DNA from: an uncultured Opitutaceae bacterium
GTDB taxonomy: Bacteria; Verrucomicrobiota; Verrucomicrobiia; Opitutales; Opitutaceae
DNA: 6,563 nucleotides
Reading direction: 5' to 3'
Assembly: GCA_937128785.1 (NCBI GenBank)
Contig: CAKZMS010000273.1
Span: 1-6,563, forward strand
A program made the translations under genes and the position numbers. The notes beneath the pieces were generated by a model. The model did not search any database and was not told the origin of the DNA. It saw only the letters and a list, made by a program, of their open reading frames with translations. Of the stretch, positions 6,104 through 6,563 are shown in pieces; the first letter of the stretch is position 1, and each line of letters opens with the position of its first letter.

Positions 6104-6563
6104 ATGATTACCCTTACCCCGGTTAGATTGAGTTTTCGGTTCCTATTTGGCGGACTGCTTCTGAGCAGCTTGCTGACCAGTGCCGGAGAGATTGCGACGA
6201 TCGAAAAGCAGCTCGACCTGCCCGATTTTTCCTATGCGGGCTATCATCGCTCAGAACGGCCGTTACCCCAAGTCGAAGGACCGGTGTTTGATGTGACGGA
6301 TTTTGGGGCGGTGGCCAACGATACGAAGTCTGACCGGGCGGCGATACAGAAAGCGATTGATGCAGCCGAGGTCGCCGGGGGTGGGGTGGTATGGTTGCCG
6401 GCGGGGCGTTACGAGCTCGCCCAGAAAAACGATGCGATGCCGCTGTATGTGCGGAGCAGTGGGATCGTGCTGCGCGGTGAGGGCAGTGGTGCTGGCGGCA
6501 CCGTGTTGCATACCGATCAAATGCTTCCGCCGCCCCTGCCACTGAAAATGTGGGCCAGCCCCT
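6104..6563 (+). CDS. Exported pectate-lyase-like beta-helix protein (3' end beyond window)
   Basis: An open frame of 153 codons runs from ATG 6104 to the window end without a stop. The first ~27 residues are a Sec-type signal peptide: basic residues (Arg8, Arg12), a hydrophobic core (about 13-24) and a likely cut after 'TSA'. After a linker with 'LPDFSYAGYH', the segment from Phe62 ('FDVTDFGAVANDTKSD', then 'AAIQKAIDAA', 'GGGVVWLPAGRY' and 'GIVLRGEG') is the hallmark start of the Pectate_lyase_3 type right-handed beta-helix. That fold is found in GH28 polygalacturonases, several polysaccharide lyases, GH55 glucanases and related proteins. The active site would lie in later coils outside the window, so the substrate and reaction cannot be told. 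The protein should work in the periplasm or outside the cell. It lies 45 bp after the symporter with no terminator hairpin between, so it is probably in the same operon. No Shine-Dalgarno precedes it; the leader instead carries ACCTCC (6081-6086). Confidence 0.85.
   Translation, partial: MITLTPVRLSFRFLFGGLLLSSLLTSAGEIATIEKQLDLPDFSYAGYHRSERPLPQVEGPVFDVTDFGAVANDTKSDRAAIQKAIDAAEVAGGGVVWLPAGRYELAQKNDAMPLYVRSSGIVLRGEGSGAGGTVLHTDQMLPPPLPLKMWASP

Overview
The window is about 6.6 kb of GC-rich, tightly packed bacterial DNA. It holds five substantial genes plus the 3' end of a small membrane-protein gene. The gene set is two unrelated sodium/solute symporters, a D-2-hydroxyacid dehydrogenase-like protein, a LacI-type regulator with a 'TVSMAL' recognition helix, and a secreted beta-helix protein with a pectate-lyase-like N-terminus. 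Together with mostly absent Shine-Dalgarno sequences, this is what I would expect from a polysaccharide-degrading Verrucomicrobiota bacterium, most likely of the Opitutaceae. That placement is inferred from gene style and not from any marker gene.

Layout. Bases 1-218 (+) are the end of a small two-helix membrane protein resembling the DUF3311-type partners of symporters. Its stop codon overlaps the GTG start of a 558-residue SSS-family symporter (215-1891, +). A gene on the opposite strand converges on it after only 12 bp: an NAD-dependent D-2-hydroxyacid dehydrogenase-like protein (1904-2950, -). A 243-bp divergent control region (2951-3193) follows. It contains a purine-rich tract with a perfect mirror repeat and two GAACNGTTC palindromes 30 bp apart, the second inside a 17-bp perfect palindrome. 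From there, three genes run rightward as a probable operon: the LacI-type regulator (3194-4264), a second SSS symporter of 591 residues (4283-6058), and the 5' end of an exported beta-helix protein (6104 to past the window end).

How the genes may work together (inference). The exported beta-helix protein would cut or bind an extracellular polysaccharide, the second symporter would import a released sugar or sugar acid with sodium, and the LacI-type protein would sense it and control both itself and the divergent dehydrogenase through the palindromes between them. The dehydrogenase could act on a 2-keto or 2-hydroxy acid from the same pathway, but no substrate can be read from the sequence. 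The first symporter and its small partner are convergent to this unit and may belong to a different transcription unit to the left.

The window looks like an ordinary carbohydrate-uptake and catabolism locus. I found no CRISPR, RNA gene, insertion sequence, defence system or clearly new system. The points most worth a second look are the operator-like palindromes, the small-subunit/symporter pair, and the unexplained protein-like reading frame buried in the divergent region.
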